Assembly: GCA_000169075.1 (NCBI GenBank)
Contig: AAVT01000004.1
Span: forward strand, 124,001 to 188,000
DNA: 64,000 bases
Direction: 5' to 3'
DNA from: a marine gamma proteobacterium HTCC2143
GTDB lineage: Bacteria > Pseudomonadota > Gammaproteobacteria > Pseudomonadales > Dasaniaceae
Part shown: positions 46,050 to 55,792 of the stretch, in pieces
How positions within the stretch are numbered: position 1 is the stretch's first letter
Layout: every line of letters begins with the position of its first letter
Made by a program: the position numbers and the translations under genes
The notes under the pieces: generated by a model
The model's input: the letters and a program-made list of their open reading frames with translations, nothing else
Databases searched by the model: none
Told to the model about the DNA's origin: nothing

Positions 46050-46071
46050 ATGCGGTGTGGTTGAGTTTACG

Positions 46072-46878
46072 CTACGCCAGTATTGTAATCTCATCGAAGC
46101 CAAACGGCTGGAGACCTTTTTTAAATGTATCGGTGATACCGCTGCTGCTGGTGAATAAGATCCGATTAACGGCGGCCCCCGATGAAAGTTCACCGGGTAA
46201 GGACGTAAGTAAAGATGTTACTCGACGAGCTACGGCATCACCGGAGTCGACCCAGTGTTTGATGCTGGGAGCGGCGTCAGAGAGTTCGCGTTTGACGAGA
46301 GGGAAGTGCGTGCAGGCGAGGACAACAGTATCGACACTAGACCACCGGGGGTGTTGGTTAAACAGAGAGAGGATGTGTTTAATTTCATTCTCTGTTGGTT
46401 TGAGCCCGGCCATTTTCCGTTCGACAAAATCAACGAGTGCTGCCGACCCGACTTTGATTACCTCGCAATGAGGTGCGAATTCAGCGATAAGCTCGTCGGT
46501 GTAATCCCGCTGAATGGTTGCTGGCGTGGCTAACAAACCGATGACATTTGTCGTGCTCATTGCTGCCGCCGGTTTTATCGCCGGCACAACGCCAACAACT
46601 GGCACCCCCAATATGGCTCGCAGATGCGGCAATACTAGCGTGCTAGCGGAGTTGCACGCGAGAACGATCAGTGAAGGCTGATAGTGATTGTGGGCCCAGC
46701 TAACAATTTCACAGGTTCTCGAAAGCAGTGTTTGATCATCGAGTACCCCGTAGGGAAAAAACAGGTTGTCTGCCAAATAGGTTATCGTGGCATGGGGTAC
46801 GTGCAGACGAATGTGCTGGACGATGCTTAGACCACCAACACCGGAATCAAAAACCAGTATGTGGGGAGCATTGATCAT
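46072..46878 (-). CDS. murI: Glutamate racemase
   Basis: MurI, about 268 residues from the ATG at 46878; an in-frame upstream ATG at 46914 would add 12 residues but neither has a strong ribosome site. It interconverts L- and D-glutamate for peptidoglycan. The FDSGVGGLSI motif opens the chain, and the two catalytic cysteines are in LACNSAST and LACTHFPL. It is full length and intact. It converges on the DUF4399 gene. Confidence 0.95.
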   Translation of the reverse strand: MINAPHILVFDSGVGGLSIVQHIRLHVPHATITYLADNLFFPYGVLDDQTLLSRTCEIVSWAHNHYQPSLIVLACNSASTLVLPHLRAILGVPVVGVVPAIKPAAAMSTTNVIGLLATPATIQRDYTDELIAEFAPHCEVIKVGSAALVDFVERKMAGLKPTENEIKHILSLFNQHPRWSSVDTVVLACTHFPLVKRELSDAAPSIKHWVDSGDAVARRVTSLLTSLPGELSSGAAVNRILFTSSSGITDTFKKGLQPFGFDEITILA

Positions 46879-47056
46879 GGCAGGTCGACGAATATTTTCA
46901 TGGTCGAGTATCATAGCGGTAATACGAGTTAATGTCGCTCTTATGGGTACAGTTACTGGAAAACCCAGTATTCAATCATTCACCACTCATCATCGTTTCT
47001 CACCATCCATTATTTCTGTACTATGGCGCGCTATCAGTTATTACAAAGGGTGAGCT

Positions 47057-47830
47057 ATGCGGGTTATTTCGGTCAACACTAATGGTATTCGCGCTGCTGC
47101 GAGAAAAGGTTTTTTCGATTGGTTAGCGCTACAGAGTGCCGATGTCGTGTGTATTCAGGAAACCAAAGCTCAGATCGATCAATTGGCTGACCCGGTTTTT
47201 CATCCTGAGGGCTACCATTGTTATTACTTCGACGCCGAAAAGAAAGGTTATAGCGGCACCGCTCTGTATTGTAAGAAGAAGCCAAAAAAAATTACTAGTG
47301 GACTGGGTTGGGATCCCGCGGATTCTCAGGGGCGTTACATACAAGCCGATTTTGACGGTGTGAGTGTGGCCTCAATTTATGTACCATCAGGCTCCAGTGG
47401 GGATGAGGCCCAGGCTCGAAAAGAAGTCTTCATGACTAACATAATGGATCACTTCAAGGCGATGCGAAGAAAGCGTAGAGAGTTTATTTTTTGTGCAGAC
47501 TGGAATATCTGCCACAGGGAGGTCGATATTAAAAACTGGCGGGGAAATCGTAAAAATTCTGGGTTTTTGCCCCACGAAAGGGCTTGGTTGGATAGCCTGT
47601 TTGACGATGTTGGTTACGCGGATGCTTTTCGGGTAATAAATCAGGAAGAAGATCAGTATACCTGGTGGTCAAACAGAGGGCAGGCCTGGGCTAAAAATGT
47701 AGGGTGGCGACTGGACTATCAAGTTGTAACGCCCGGATTGGTTGACAAGATTCAATCTGCCTCCATTTACAAAGATGAACGCTTTTCTGATCATGCTCCT
47801 TTTATCATGGATTATGATATCGACTACTAA
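47057..47830 (+). CDS. xthA: Exodeoxyribonuclease III
   Basis: A 257-residue exonuclease III/AP endonuclease of the endonuclease-exonuclease-phosphatase family. Metal and catalytic residues are in VNTNGIRAA, IQETKAQ, CADWNICHREVDI and the C-terminal RFSDHAPFIMDYDID. It cleaves at abasic sites and degrades from 3' ends during base-excision repair. It is monocistronic, starting 178 bases from the divergent murI. No recA or other repair gene is close. Confidence 0.95.
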   Translation: MRVISVNTNGIRAAARKGFFDWLALQSADVVCIQETKAQIDQLADPVFHPEGYHCYYFDAEKKGYSGTALYCKKKPKKITSGLGWDPADSQGRYIQADFDGVSVASIYVPSGSSGDEAQARKEVFMTNIMDHFKAMRRKRREFIFCADWNICHREVDIKNWRGNRKNSGFLPHERAWLDSLFDDVGYADAFRVINQEEDQYTWWSNRGQAWAKNVGWRLDYQVVTPGLVDKIQSASIYKDERFSDHAPFIMDYDIDY

Positions 47831-47957
47831 TTCGGTGGTCGGCGACAACGTCGTGGCGTTAGGGCGAGTTGCCACTGTTCTGCAATAAAGGTAAAATACA
47901 CCGCACTTATATTTGGCGAGCGACTATCGCCACCATCCAAAACTGAAGGTTATTCCA

Positions 47958-48287
47958 ATGAACTTTATTTCTTCTGCCTACGCTCAAGAAGCAGGGCAAA
48001 ACCCGCCAGAAGCGGGGATGATGCAGCTTGCTCTTATGGTTGGCTTATTTGTCATGTTTTACTTTATCGCTATCCGCCCTCAGCGCAAGCGCCAAAAAGA
48101 ACATACGGAGCTGGTCAGCAATCTCGGTAAGGGCGATGAAGTTGTAACTAACAGCGGTATTCTCGGAAAAATTACTCAACTTGATGATAACTATCTGACC
48201 TTACAGGTGGCAGACAGTGTTGAGCTGAAATTTCAAAAAGGTTCAATCCACGCGGTTTTGCCAAAAGGCACATTGAAGTCGATCTAG
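47958..48287 (+). CDS. yajC: Preprotein translocase subunit YajC
   Basis: YajC, 109 residues from the ATG at 47958. One membrane helix (about residues 19-37, MQLALMVGLFVMFYFIAIRP), then the conserved cytosolic domain with RKRQKEHTELVSNLGKGDEV and VTNSGILGKI. It associates with SecDF and modulates protein export. In many gammaproteobacteria it sits directly before secD and secF; here the next gene encodes a PLP enzyme, so its neighbours have been rearranged. Confidence 0.95.
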   Translation: MNFISSAYAQEAGQNPPEAGMMQLALMVGLFVMFYFIAIRPQRKRQKEHTELVSNLGKGDEVVTNSGILGKITQLDDNYLTLQVADSVELKFQKGSIHAVLPKGTLKSI

Positions 48288-48398
48288 ATTTATCGCGCCT
48301 TTATTGCGGGCATCTTTCCAGCGGTGTCCGCTTCCATGTAAATCGCACTAAACATCAGTTAGACTGGGCCAAAATATTAATCAAATTGGCCGGACCTA

Positions 48399-49409
48399 AT
48401 GATGGAAATATCTTTTCCTCCTCGATTATCCCTCGCACAGACGCCAACCCCCTTGATTGCTATTGATAGAATCAGTGAGGTTGTTGGTGGGCCGCGAATC
48501 TGGGTAAAACGCGATGATATGACTGGTAGCGCTGTCAGTGGTAATAAAATCCGAAAACTCGAATTTTCCCTCGCAAAAGCATTGGACGAAGGTTGTGACA
48601 CGATTATCACTTGCGGCGGTGTGCAATCTAATCATTGTCGAACGACGGCTGTCCTTTGTGCGCAACTGGGATTGAAATGTCATTTGATTCTCCGCGGACC
48701 CGAAGACTCAGAAATTGAAGGTAACCTGTTGCTGGATCGACTGGTTGGCGCAGAAATTAGCTTCTATACCAATCGGGAGTACCAACAAAAGAGTGATGAA
48801 ATTATCCAGCACTGGATGCAGCACTATCACGAGCAGGGCAGTAAGGTTTTTTCGATTCCAGTTGGAGCAAGTGATGGCATCGGTTTGTGGGGTTACATCG
48901 CAGCCTGCGAAGAACTCAAGGATGATTTTTCCCAGCTAAATATTCAGCCAGGGCATATTATTTCTGCAACAGGTTCAGGTGGTACGCAGGGTGGTCTAAC
49001 CGTTGGCAGCGAGTTGTTTCAATTGGGCGCTAAGGTTTGGGGTATGGCAGTTTGTGATGACGCAAACTACTTTATTAATAAGGTGAAGCAAGATATTGCG
49101 CAGTGGCGGCAATGGTATTCACCCTTAATTAGTCCATCATTTGATTGCGATTCGTTGTGCGTTAATGTCATCGACGACTATATTGGCCCTGGTTATGCCC
49201 AAGCGACCCCCGACATATTTGCGACAATTAGTATGGCTGCCCGGCTCGAGGGCCTGATACTGGATCCAGTTTATACTGGAAAAGGCTTTCATGGCATGCT
49301 TGATCAGATTAGGCAGGGGCGTTTCGATGACACTAACGATATTGTTTTTGTGCATACAGGCGGCATATTTGGACTTTTCCCGCAGCGCGATCAATTGGGA
49401 TTAAGTTAG
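48399..49409 (+). CDS. D-cysteine desulfhydrase / ACC deaminase-family PLP enzyme
   Basis: A 336-residue fold-type-II PLP enzyme. The Schiff-base lysine is in SGNKIRKLEF, and ATGSGGTQGGL is the cofactor phosphate loop. QSNHCRTTAV and the C-terminal VFVHTGGIFGLFPQ match the D-cysteine desulfhydrase and 1-aminocyclopropane-1-carboxylate deaminase subgroup. The choice between these cannot be made from sequence alone. Immediate context (an amino-acid symporter after 36 bases) suggests use of an imported amino acid. cysB is 5.3 kb away. Confidence 0.88.
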   Translation: MMEISFPPRLSLAQTPTPLIAIDRISEVVGGPRIWVKRDDMTGSAVSGNKIRKLEFSLAKALDEGCDTIITCGGVQSNHCRTTAVLCAQLGLKCHLILRGPEDSEIEGNLLLDRLVGAEISFYTNREYQQKSDEIIQHWMQHYHEQGSKVFSIPVGASDGIGLWGYIAACEELKDDFSQLNIQPGHIISATGSGGTQGGLTVGSELFQLGAKVWGMAVCDDANYFINKVKQDIAQWRQWYSPLISPSFDCDSLCVNVIDDYIGPGYAQATPDIFATISMAARLEGLILDPVYTGKGFHGMLDQIRQGRFDDTNDIVFVHTGGIFGLFPQRDQLGLS

Positions 49410-49445
49410 TAACTCACTAAAATTGAACATAATCAGAGAATAACA

Positions 49446-50780
49446 ATGGAAACGATGACTGCATTTGTGCAATGGCTGAATGGGATTGTTTGGGGCCCAC
49501 TAATGCTGGTGTTGATTTTAGGCACGGGCTTTTTCTTGATGATCGGGCTCGGGTTTATGCCGCTGCGGCGAATTCCAAGTGCTTTTCGCCTGCTGTTGGA
49601 AGGTCGTCATGCTGAATCGACCCACGGTCAAATTTCTCCGTTTAATGCGCTGATGACCTCATTATCGGCGACGATAGGTACAGGTAATATCGCCGGCGTA
49701 GCGACTGCTATTACGATTGGCGGGCCGGGTGCATTATTTTGGATGTGGTGCACAGCCCTCGTTGGAATGGCAACGAAATACGCTGAAGCGGTGTGCGCAG
49801 TTCAGTATAGAGAGATAGACGACGACGGCAACTACGCGGGTGGGCCGATGTATTACATTAAAAATGGTCTCGGTGATAAGTGGAAATGGCTGGCAGCAAC
49901 GTTTGCTTTTTTTGGCGCTATTGCTGGTTTCGGTATGGGCAATACCGTACAAGCGAACTCTGTGGCAGACGCTATGTCTAGTACCTTTGGTATACCGCCA
50001 CTGGTCAGTAGCGCGGTAATGGTTGTGTTGGTCGCACTGGTTATTCTAGGTGGTGTAAAACGTATCTCCAGCGTTGCAGGTTTTCTTGTGCCTATCATGG
50101 CTATCAGCTACTTGTTGCTGGGTTTTGTCGTGCTGCTGATGAATATTACGGATATCCCCGCAGCAATCGTCTTGATTGTTGAAAGCGCTTTCACAGGAAC
50201 CGCTGCACAGGGTGGATTTGCGGGTGCGGGAATAATGCTCGCTATTCAATTCGGTGTGGCGCGGGGCGTCTTCTCTAATGAGGCCGGGCTGGGAAGTGCA
50301 CCCATCGCGCATGCCGCAGCTCAAACTGACGATCCGGTCAAGCAAGGCACTATCGCTATGCTTGGCACATTTATAGACACTTTAATTGTCTGTACTGTAA
50401 CCGGTCTGGTGATTGTTTTAACGGGCGCTTGGACGACGGGTGAAGGTGGTGCTTCGTTAACGGCTGCAGCTTTTGCGACGCAACTACCCTACGGTGATGT
50501 CATGGTTTCAGTCGGATTGTGCTTGTTTGCCTTTACTACCGTGTTGGGGTGGAGTTATTACGGAGAGCGTTGTGCGATCTATTTGTTTGGCACTCGTGCG
50601 CTAATGCCCTTTAGAATTTTATGGATATTGGCGATTCCCTTAGGGGCCATGGCTCAACTTAATTTTATCTGGCTATTGGCAGATACCTTAAACGCTTTAA
50701 TGGCAGTGCCCAACTTAATCGCATTATTATTGCTGAGTCCGGTGGTGTTCAAATTGACCAAGGAAGCACTCAAAAAATAA
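49446..50780 (+). CDS. AGCS-family sodium:alanine/glycine symporter
   Basis: A 444-residue membrane protein of the alanine-or-glycine:cation symporter family with about ten helices. Family features are PFNALMTSLSATIGTGNIAGVATAI, GGPGALFWMW, the MFGAIAGFGMGNTVQ-like segment and VFSNEAGLGSAPIAHAAA. Na+-driven uptake of neutral amino acids is the established family role. It follows the D-cysteine desulfhydrase-like gene by 36 bases, and converges on alr, which could provide or consume D-alanine. This gives a plausible D-amino-acid theme. Confidence 0.93.
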   Translation: METMTAFVQWLNGIVWGPLMLVLILGTGFFLMIGLGFMPLRRIPSAFRLLLEGRHAESTHGQISPFNALMTSLSATIGTGNIAGVATAITIGGPGALFWMWCTALVGMATKYAEAVCAVQYREIDDDGNYAGGPMYYIKNGLGDKWKWLAATFAFFGAIAGFGMGNTVQANSVADAMSSTFGIPPLVSSAVMVVLVALVILGGVKRISSVAGFLVPIMAISYLLLGFVVLLMNITDIPAAIVLIVESAFTGTAAQGGFAGAGIMLAIQFGVARGVFSNEAGLGSAPIAHAAAQTDDPVKQGTIAMLGTFIDTLIVCTVTGLVIVLTGAWTTGEGGASLTAAAFATQLPYGDVMVSVGLCLFAFTTVLGWSYYGERCAIYLFGTRALMPFRILWILAIPLGAMAQLNFIWLLADTLNALMAVPNLIALLLLSPVVFKLTKEALKK

Positions 50781-50796
50781 TGGCGGTTTAGAGCTG

Positions 50797-51900
50797 TTAA
50801 CGACTCGAGTTGATATAAGTTTTTATCACTCGGGGGGTCACTGAGGTAAATAACTCATAGCTGATAGTCTCGGCCCATTGAGCGACTTCTTCCGCAGCTA
50901 GCTGATGGCCAGTACTGGCATTACCCCACAAAGTCACCTCATCACCTACCGATACAGTATTGCAATGGGTGACATCAATAGTGATCAAATCCATCGATAC
51001 GGCACCAACTAATGCTGCGCGCTGACCATTGACTAAAACAGGGGTGCCATTGCGGGCGTGTCGCGGGTAACCGTCACCATAGCCAACGCCCACGGTAGCG
51101 ATAATACTGTCTGACGGTGCGGTCCACCGGGAATTGTAACCGACACTGTCACCAGCTTTAACCCCGCGAGTCGCGATGACTTCGCTCGATAAGGTCATCA
51201 CTGTTTGTAAATTAACGGGGAACAGATGCTGCGATTCCGCCGTTAGCGGATTCGCTCCATAGAGCATAATGCCGGGTCTAACCCAATCTCTGTGCGAGCT
51301 GGGGCGCTTGATGATAGCCGCGGAGTTCGCCAAGCTTTGCGGTACAGAGAACCCCGCGACAGCTTCTTCAAACAGCGCTTCTTGCTGCTGGGTTTGCTGA
51401 GTATTATCAGCATCTGAACTGCCGAAGTGGGTCATTGAGAGTATTTCACGAGAATTTGACGAGCGACTTAGCTGTTGTTGATACTGCTGAAATTGATCAG
51501 CAGACAAACCTAGACGGTGCATGCCGCTGTCAATTTTCAGCCAAATATTCACGGGGGCAGATAACGTCGCAGCCAGAAATTCGTCGACTTGATTGGCACT
51601 ATGAATGACAAGATCAATCGACTGTCGGCTGCATTGCAATAAGTCGGTTAGCGTGAGTGCGCCGGCTAACACCAAAATACGCTGCATAAAGCCCGCAGCG
51701 CGTAATTCCAAGGCTTCTTCAACGCGAGCAACTGCAAGGCCATCGGCGGCATCAAGAGTGGCCGCAACCTCGATCAATCCATGTCCATAGGCATCAGCTT
51801 TTACCATCGCCATCACAGAGGCGCGGGGCGCCAACCGTTTTACTTGATGTAGGTTGTGTCGAATAGCGTTGAGATTGATTGAGGCTCTTGTGGTATGCAT
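50797..51900 (-). CDS. alr: Alanine racemase
   Basis: Alr, 367 residues from the ATG at 51900; an in-frame TTG four codons upstream lacks support. The PLP lysine is Lys34 in MVKADAYGHG, and the C-terminal domain has AALVGAVSMDLITIDVTH, with the catalytic Tyr in DSVGYNSRW. It supplies D-alanine for peptidoglycan. The gene converges on the AGCS symporter with 16 bases between the stops. Confidence 0.96.
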   Translation of the reverse strand: MHTTRASINLNAIRHNLHQVKRLAPRASVMAMVKADAYGHGLIEVAATLDAADGLAVARVEEALELRAAGFMQRILVLAGALTLTDLLQCSRQSIDLVIHSANQVDEFLAATLSAPVNIWLKIDSGMHRLGLSADQFQQYQQQLSRSSNSREILSMTHFGSSDADNTQQTQQQEALFEEAVAGFSVPQSLANSAAIIKRPSSHRDWVRPGIMLYGANPLTAESQHLFPVNLQTVMTLSSEVIATRGVKAGDSVGYNSRWTAPSDSIIATVGVGYGDGYPRHARNGTPVLVNGQRAALVGAVSMDLITIDVTHCNTVSVGDEVTLWGNASTGHQLAAEEVAQWAETISYELFTSVTPRVIKTYINSSR

Positions 51901-52069
51901 GACAGTTATCAATAAAAAGGTCGACGGAAGTGTACATCAGTTACTGTTGTTATGAGCTTAACTCTATGAAAAAAATATTTCTGGTTATTTTGCTGACAGG
52001 GCATAGAAAAGTACTTGTACCGGTCACTCACATGATTAATATAGCGCCTTTATTTACTATCAGCCCGGA

Positions 52070-52867
52070 ATGAGTATGCAAACCGCCACACTGCAGAACA
52101 AATTAATAACGCTTAGGAATAATCGACTGTTTGAGGTTTTTGTTGTTTCAGTCATTATTTTTTCAGCTTTGGTGATCGGTGCCAAAACCTATGATATTTC
52201 GGCGACAACCCTCACAATCATTTCCTGGTTAGATATGGCGATTACGCTTTTCTTCGCCTTGGAGATCGCTATCCGCTTTATGGCCGAAGAGCGCAAGCGT
52301 CGCTTCTTTTTAAACGGCTGGAATGTATTCGACTCACTGATTGTAATTATAAGCCTGATACCGATAGAGAATAGCGAAATGGCCCTGGTCGGGCGATTAG
52401 TGCGAATATTCCGCGTTCTACGAATGGTTTCAGTTGTACCCGAGTTACGAGAATTACTCAATTCACTACTCTCAGCGCTGCCTAAACTGGGTTATGTTGT
52501 ATTGTTGATGTTTATTATTTTCTACATTTACGGCGCATTTGGGGCGATCTTGTTTAACCAGATTAATCCGGTGCTATGGGGTGACATTAGTATTTCGATG
52601 CTGACCTTGTTTCGGGTAATGACCTTCGAAGACTGGACAGATGTCATGTATGAAACCATGGAGGTCTATCCTTTGAGCTGGCTTTATTTTTTAAGTTTTA
52701 TCTTTCTGACGGCGTTTGCGTTTCTGAATATGGTTATTGGTATTGTTGTCAGCGTTGTTGAAGAAGAACATCAGAGAATGAAGCAGGAGACGAACCCCGA
52801 GCCAACTATCACTGAACTACACCACGAAATTGTGCAGTTACGAAAACTCCTTGTCGATCGACAATAG
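52070..52867 (+). CDS. Voltage-gated cation channel (NavBac/ion transporter family)
   Basis: A 265-residue channel with six predicted helices. Helix S4 carries Arg109, Arg112, Arg115 and Arg118 at three-residue intervals (RLVRIFRVLRMV), the voltage sensor. The pore loop gives TFEDWT (residues 185-190), where known NaChBac-type filters read TLESWA/S. The cytosolic tail ends in an amphipathic coiled coil (LHHEIVQLRKLLVDRQ), typical of the tetramer assembly domain. Selectivity cannot be read from sequence alone. Role could be motility, sodium or pH signalling. Confidence 0.92.
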   Translation: MSMQTATLQNKLITLRNNRLFEVFVVSVIIFSALVIGAKTYDISATTLTIISWLDMAITLFFALEIAIRFMAEERKRRFFLNGWNVFDSLIVIISLIPIENSEMALVGRLVRIFRVLRMVSVVPELRELLNSLLSALPKLGYVVLLMFIIFYIYGAFGAILFNQINPVLWGDISISMLTLFRVMTFEDWTDVMYETMEVYPLSWLYFLSFIFLTAFAFLNMVIGIVVSVVEEEHQRMKQETNPEPTITELHHEIVQLRKLLVDRQ

Positions 52868-52935
52868 CGGTGAGAATTGTGCTTCTGCCCTTCACTTTGT
52901 ATAGTAGATGATAACTCATCAATGGTACTGACCTT

Positions 52936-53838
52936 ATGTCTTCAGGTTTTGGAAAAAAACTGGTTATAGCCATTTCCTCTCGGGCTCTGTTTGATCTCGA
53001 TGATAGTCACCAGATCTATCAAGAGCAGGGCCTCGAAGCCTATGCGCGGTACCAGATTGATCACGAGGACGACATATTAAGTCCGGGTGAGGCTTTCCCT
53101 ATGGTGCAAAAGCTGTTGCGTATCAATGAGCGTCTTGGCGGAGAGTCACGGGTAGAGGTTTTATTGTTATCGAGGAATAGCGCCGACACTGGACTTCGAG
53201 TGTTTAATTCTATCGAGCATTATGGGCTCGATATTACTCGCGCTGCCTTTAGCGGCGGGGAAAGTCCCTATCGCTACGTGTCAGCTTTTGGTTGTCATTT
53301 GTTTTTGTCAACTGATGCACAGGATGTCAGGTCGGCACTAGAAAATGGAGTTGCCGCCGCCACATTGATGTCATCCTCTTCTCCTCAGGAGGGCAGTGAT
53401 TCAACGTTAAAATTTGCTTTTGATGGTGATGCGGTTTTGTTTTCTGATGAATCGGAGCAAATTTATAAAAGCCAGGGTCTGGATGCCTTTACCGAAAATG
53501 AAAAATCCTCTGCCAGAGAGCCTATGAGTGGCGGCCCATTTAAGGCGTTCCTTTCAGCGTTACACGGTTTACAGGCAGAGTTTCCGCCTCTTGAATCGCC
53601 TATTCGCACGGCTCTGGTTACTGCTCGTTCTGCTCCCGCTCACGAGCGTGTGATTCGAACACTCAGGGCTTGGAATATTCGAATTGATGAATCATTGTTT
53701 CTGGGAGGGTTAGATAAATCTGCATTTTTGAGGGCCTATGGCGCCGATGTGTTCTTTGATGATCAGGAGCTGCATTGTGACTCTGCTGGCCAGCATATAG
53801 CCACCGGCCATGTCCCTCACGGTGTCGCTAATAGCTAA
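52936..53838 (+). CDS. 5'-nucleotidase (cytosolic type)
   Basis: A 300-residue protein of the 5'-nucleotidase/NT5C1-like family (PF06189-type). ISSRALFDLDDSHQIYQEQG holds the N-terminal motif, and FAFDGDAVLFSDESEQIYKSQGL is the central aspartate-bearing segment. GGLDKSAFLRAYGADVFFDDQ in the C-terminal region matches the family. It probably dephosphorylates nucleoside monophosphates in the cytoplasm. It lies 68 bases after the channel gene; no operon evidence is decisive. Confidence 0.9.
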   Translation: MSSGFGKKLVIAISSRALFDLDDSHQIYQEQGLEAYARYQIDHEDDILSPGEAFPMVQKLLRINERLGGESRVEVLLLSRNSADTGLRVFNSIEHYGLDITRAAFSGGESPYRYVSAFGCHLFLSTDAQDVRSALENGVAAATLMSSSSPQEGSDSTLKFAFDGDAVLFSDESEQIYKSQGLDAFTENEKSSAREPMSGGPFKAFLSALHGLQAEFPPLESPIRTALVTARSAPAHERVIRTLRAWNIRIDESLFLGGLDKSAFLRAYGADVFFDDQELHCDSAGQHIATGHVPHGVANS

Positions 53839-53984
53839 AGTGGAGTTAATCAACTTTGTTGCAGGGAATTGTGCGGAAATCAGACGTCCCTCACAAACCG
53901 CCTATCCTTATCCTGTGTATTCACGTTTAGCTGCTATCCTAAAACCACCTATTCAATAGACGCTTTTTTTAGGTTTAGCTATCT

Positions 53985-54488
53985 ATGATCCAAACGATTC
54001 TTTTCGCAACCGATATGGGTCTTCATACCCATTATCTGTTACATCACGTCAATGAAATGGCCGGTCAATATAAGGCTAAAGTCGTTGTAGTTCATGCAAT
54101 GGAGCCGCCAGGCTGTCTTGGTGATGCGCTCGTCAAGTCTTATCAGGGGGGAGGGAATTCTGAACTCACCCAAGAGGGCATTAGTCGTATTGCTGCAGGC
54201 GTCAAAACTCGTATTATTGACATCCTTGAGGAGGAATTCATGGATGGTCAGCAGGGGCTTTCACAGATCAGGGACGTCAGAGTTGTTGCCGGCAAGCCTG
54301 TTGAGGTTATCCTGCAGGAGGCGCGCCACTGTGATGCCGATCTCATTATTCTAGGAAGCCACGGGCAAGATACAGCTAGCCCCCATCTGTTAGGGTCTGT
54401 TACTTCTAGAGTCTTGCAAACTTCTCGGGTGCCGATTTATATGGTTCCGCTTGTTCGAAGTTATCGTCATCAGATTGCAGCGTGTTAG
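53985..54488 (+). CDS. Universal stress protein UspA-family
   Basis: A 167-residue universal stress protein with a single UspA domain. The N-terminal strand gives ILFATDMG. VVVHAMEP and LIILGSHGQDTASPHLLGSVT, with the GSVTSRVL end, form the ATP-binding-type pattern (GxxGxx(9)GS(S/T)). A long central helix (LTQEGISRIAAGVKTRIIDI) is present. It may bind ATP or act as a stress marker. It precedes cysB by about 200 bases. Confidence 0.9.
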   Translation: MIQTILFATDMGLHTHYLLHHVNEMAGQYKAKVVVVHAMEPPGCLGDALVKSYQGGGNSELTQEGISRIAAGVKTRIIDILEEEFMDGQQGLSQIRDVRVVAGKPVEVILQEARHCDADLIILGSHGQDTASPHLLGSVTSRVLQTSRVPIYMVPLVRSYRHQIAAC

Positions 54489-54580
54489 CGGGAATTATAA
54501 AAGCGCGGACAACGACTATTCACTATGTCGTATTACTAGCGACAGGATTGATTATATCTTTCGCTGGGATAAATCGATTA

Positions 54581-54644
54581 TATAGGTTATGGTTAAAGTG
54601 ATGAAAAAACCGGTACATATAACTTAAAGTAAAATATAGGTTAT
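54581..54644 (+). repeat. Direct repeats TATAGGTTAT upstream of cysB
   Basis: TATAGGTTAT occurs at 54581-54590 and again at 54635-54644, 54 bases apart start to start (about five DNA turns), with ATAAC in reverse orientation at about 54619 between them. The second copy lies 50 bases before the cysB start. Such repeats could be autoregulatory operator sites, a known habit of LysR regulators. No experimental basis is available. Confidence 0.4.
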
Positions 54645-54652
54645 AGCTGTAA

Positions 54653-55669
<1,017 letters not shown>

Positions 55670-55792
55670 ACGGTTTTTGGTTGTTGGTTATTGAGGTGAA
55701 AAAGTCTACTGGCTGTCCCCTCTGAGATTTATTCGCAGCGATTGCCGCTGGCTTCTGGCGTTCCCTCATCTTCCTGCTACAATGCGCCGCCT

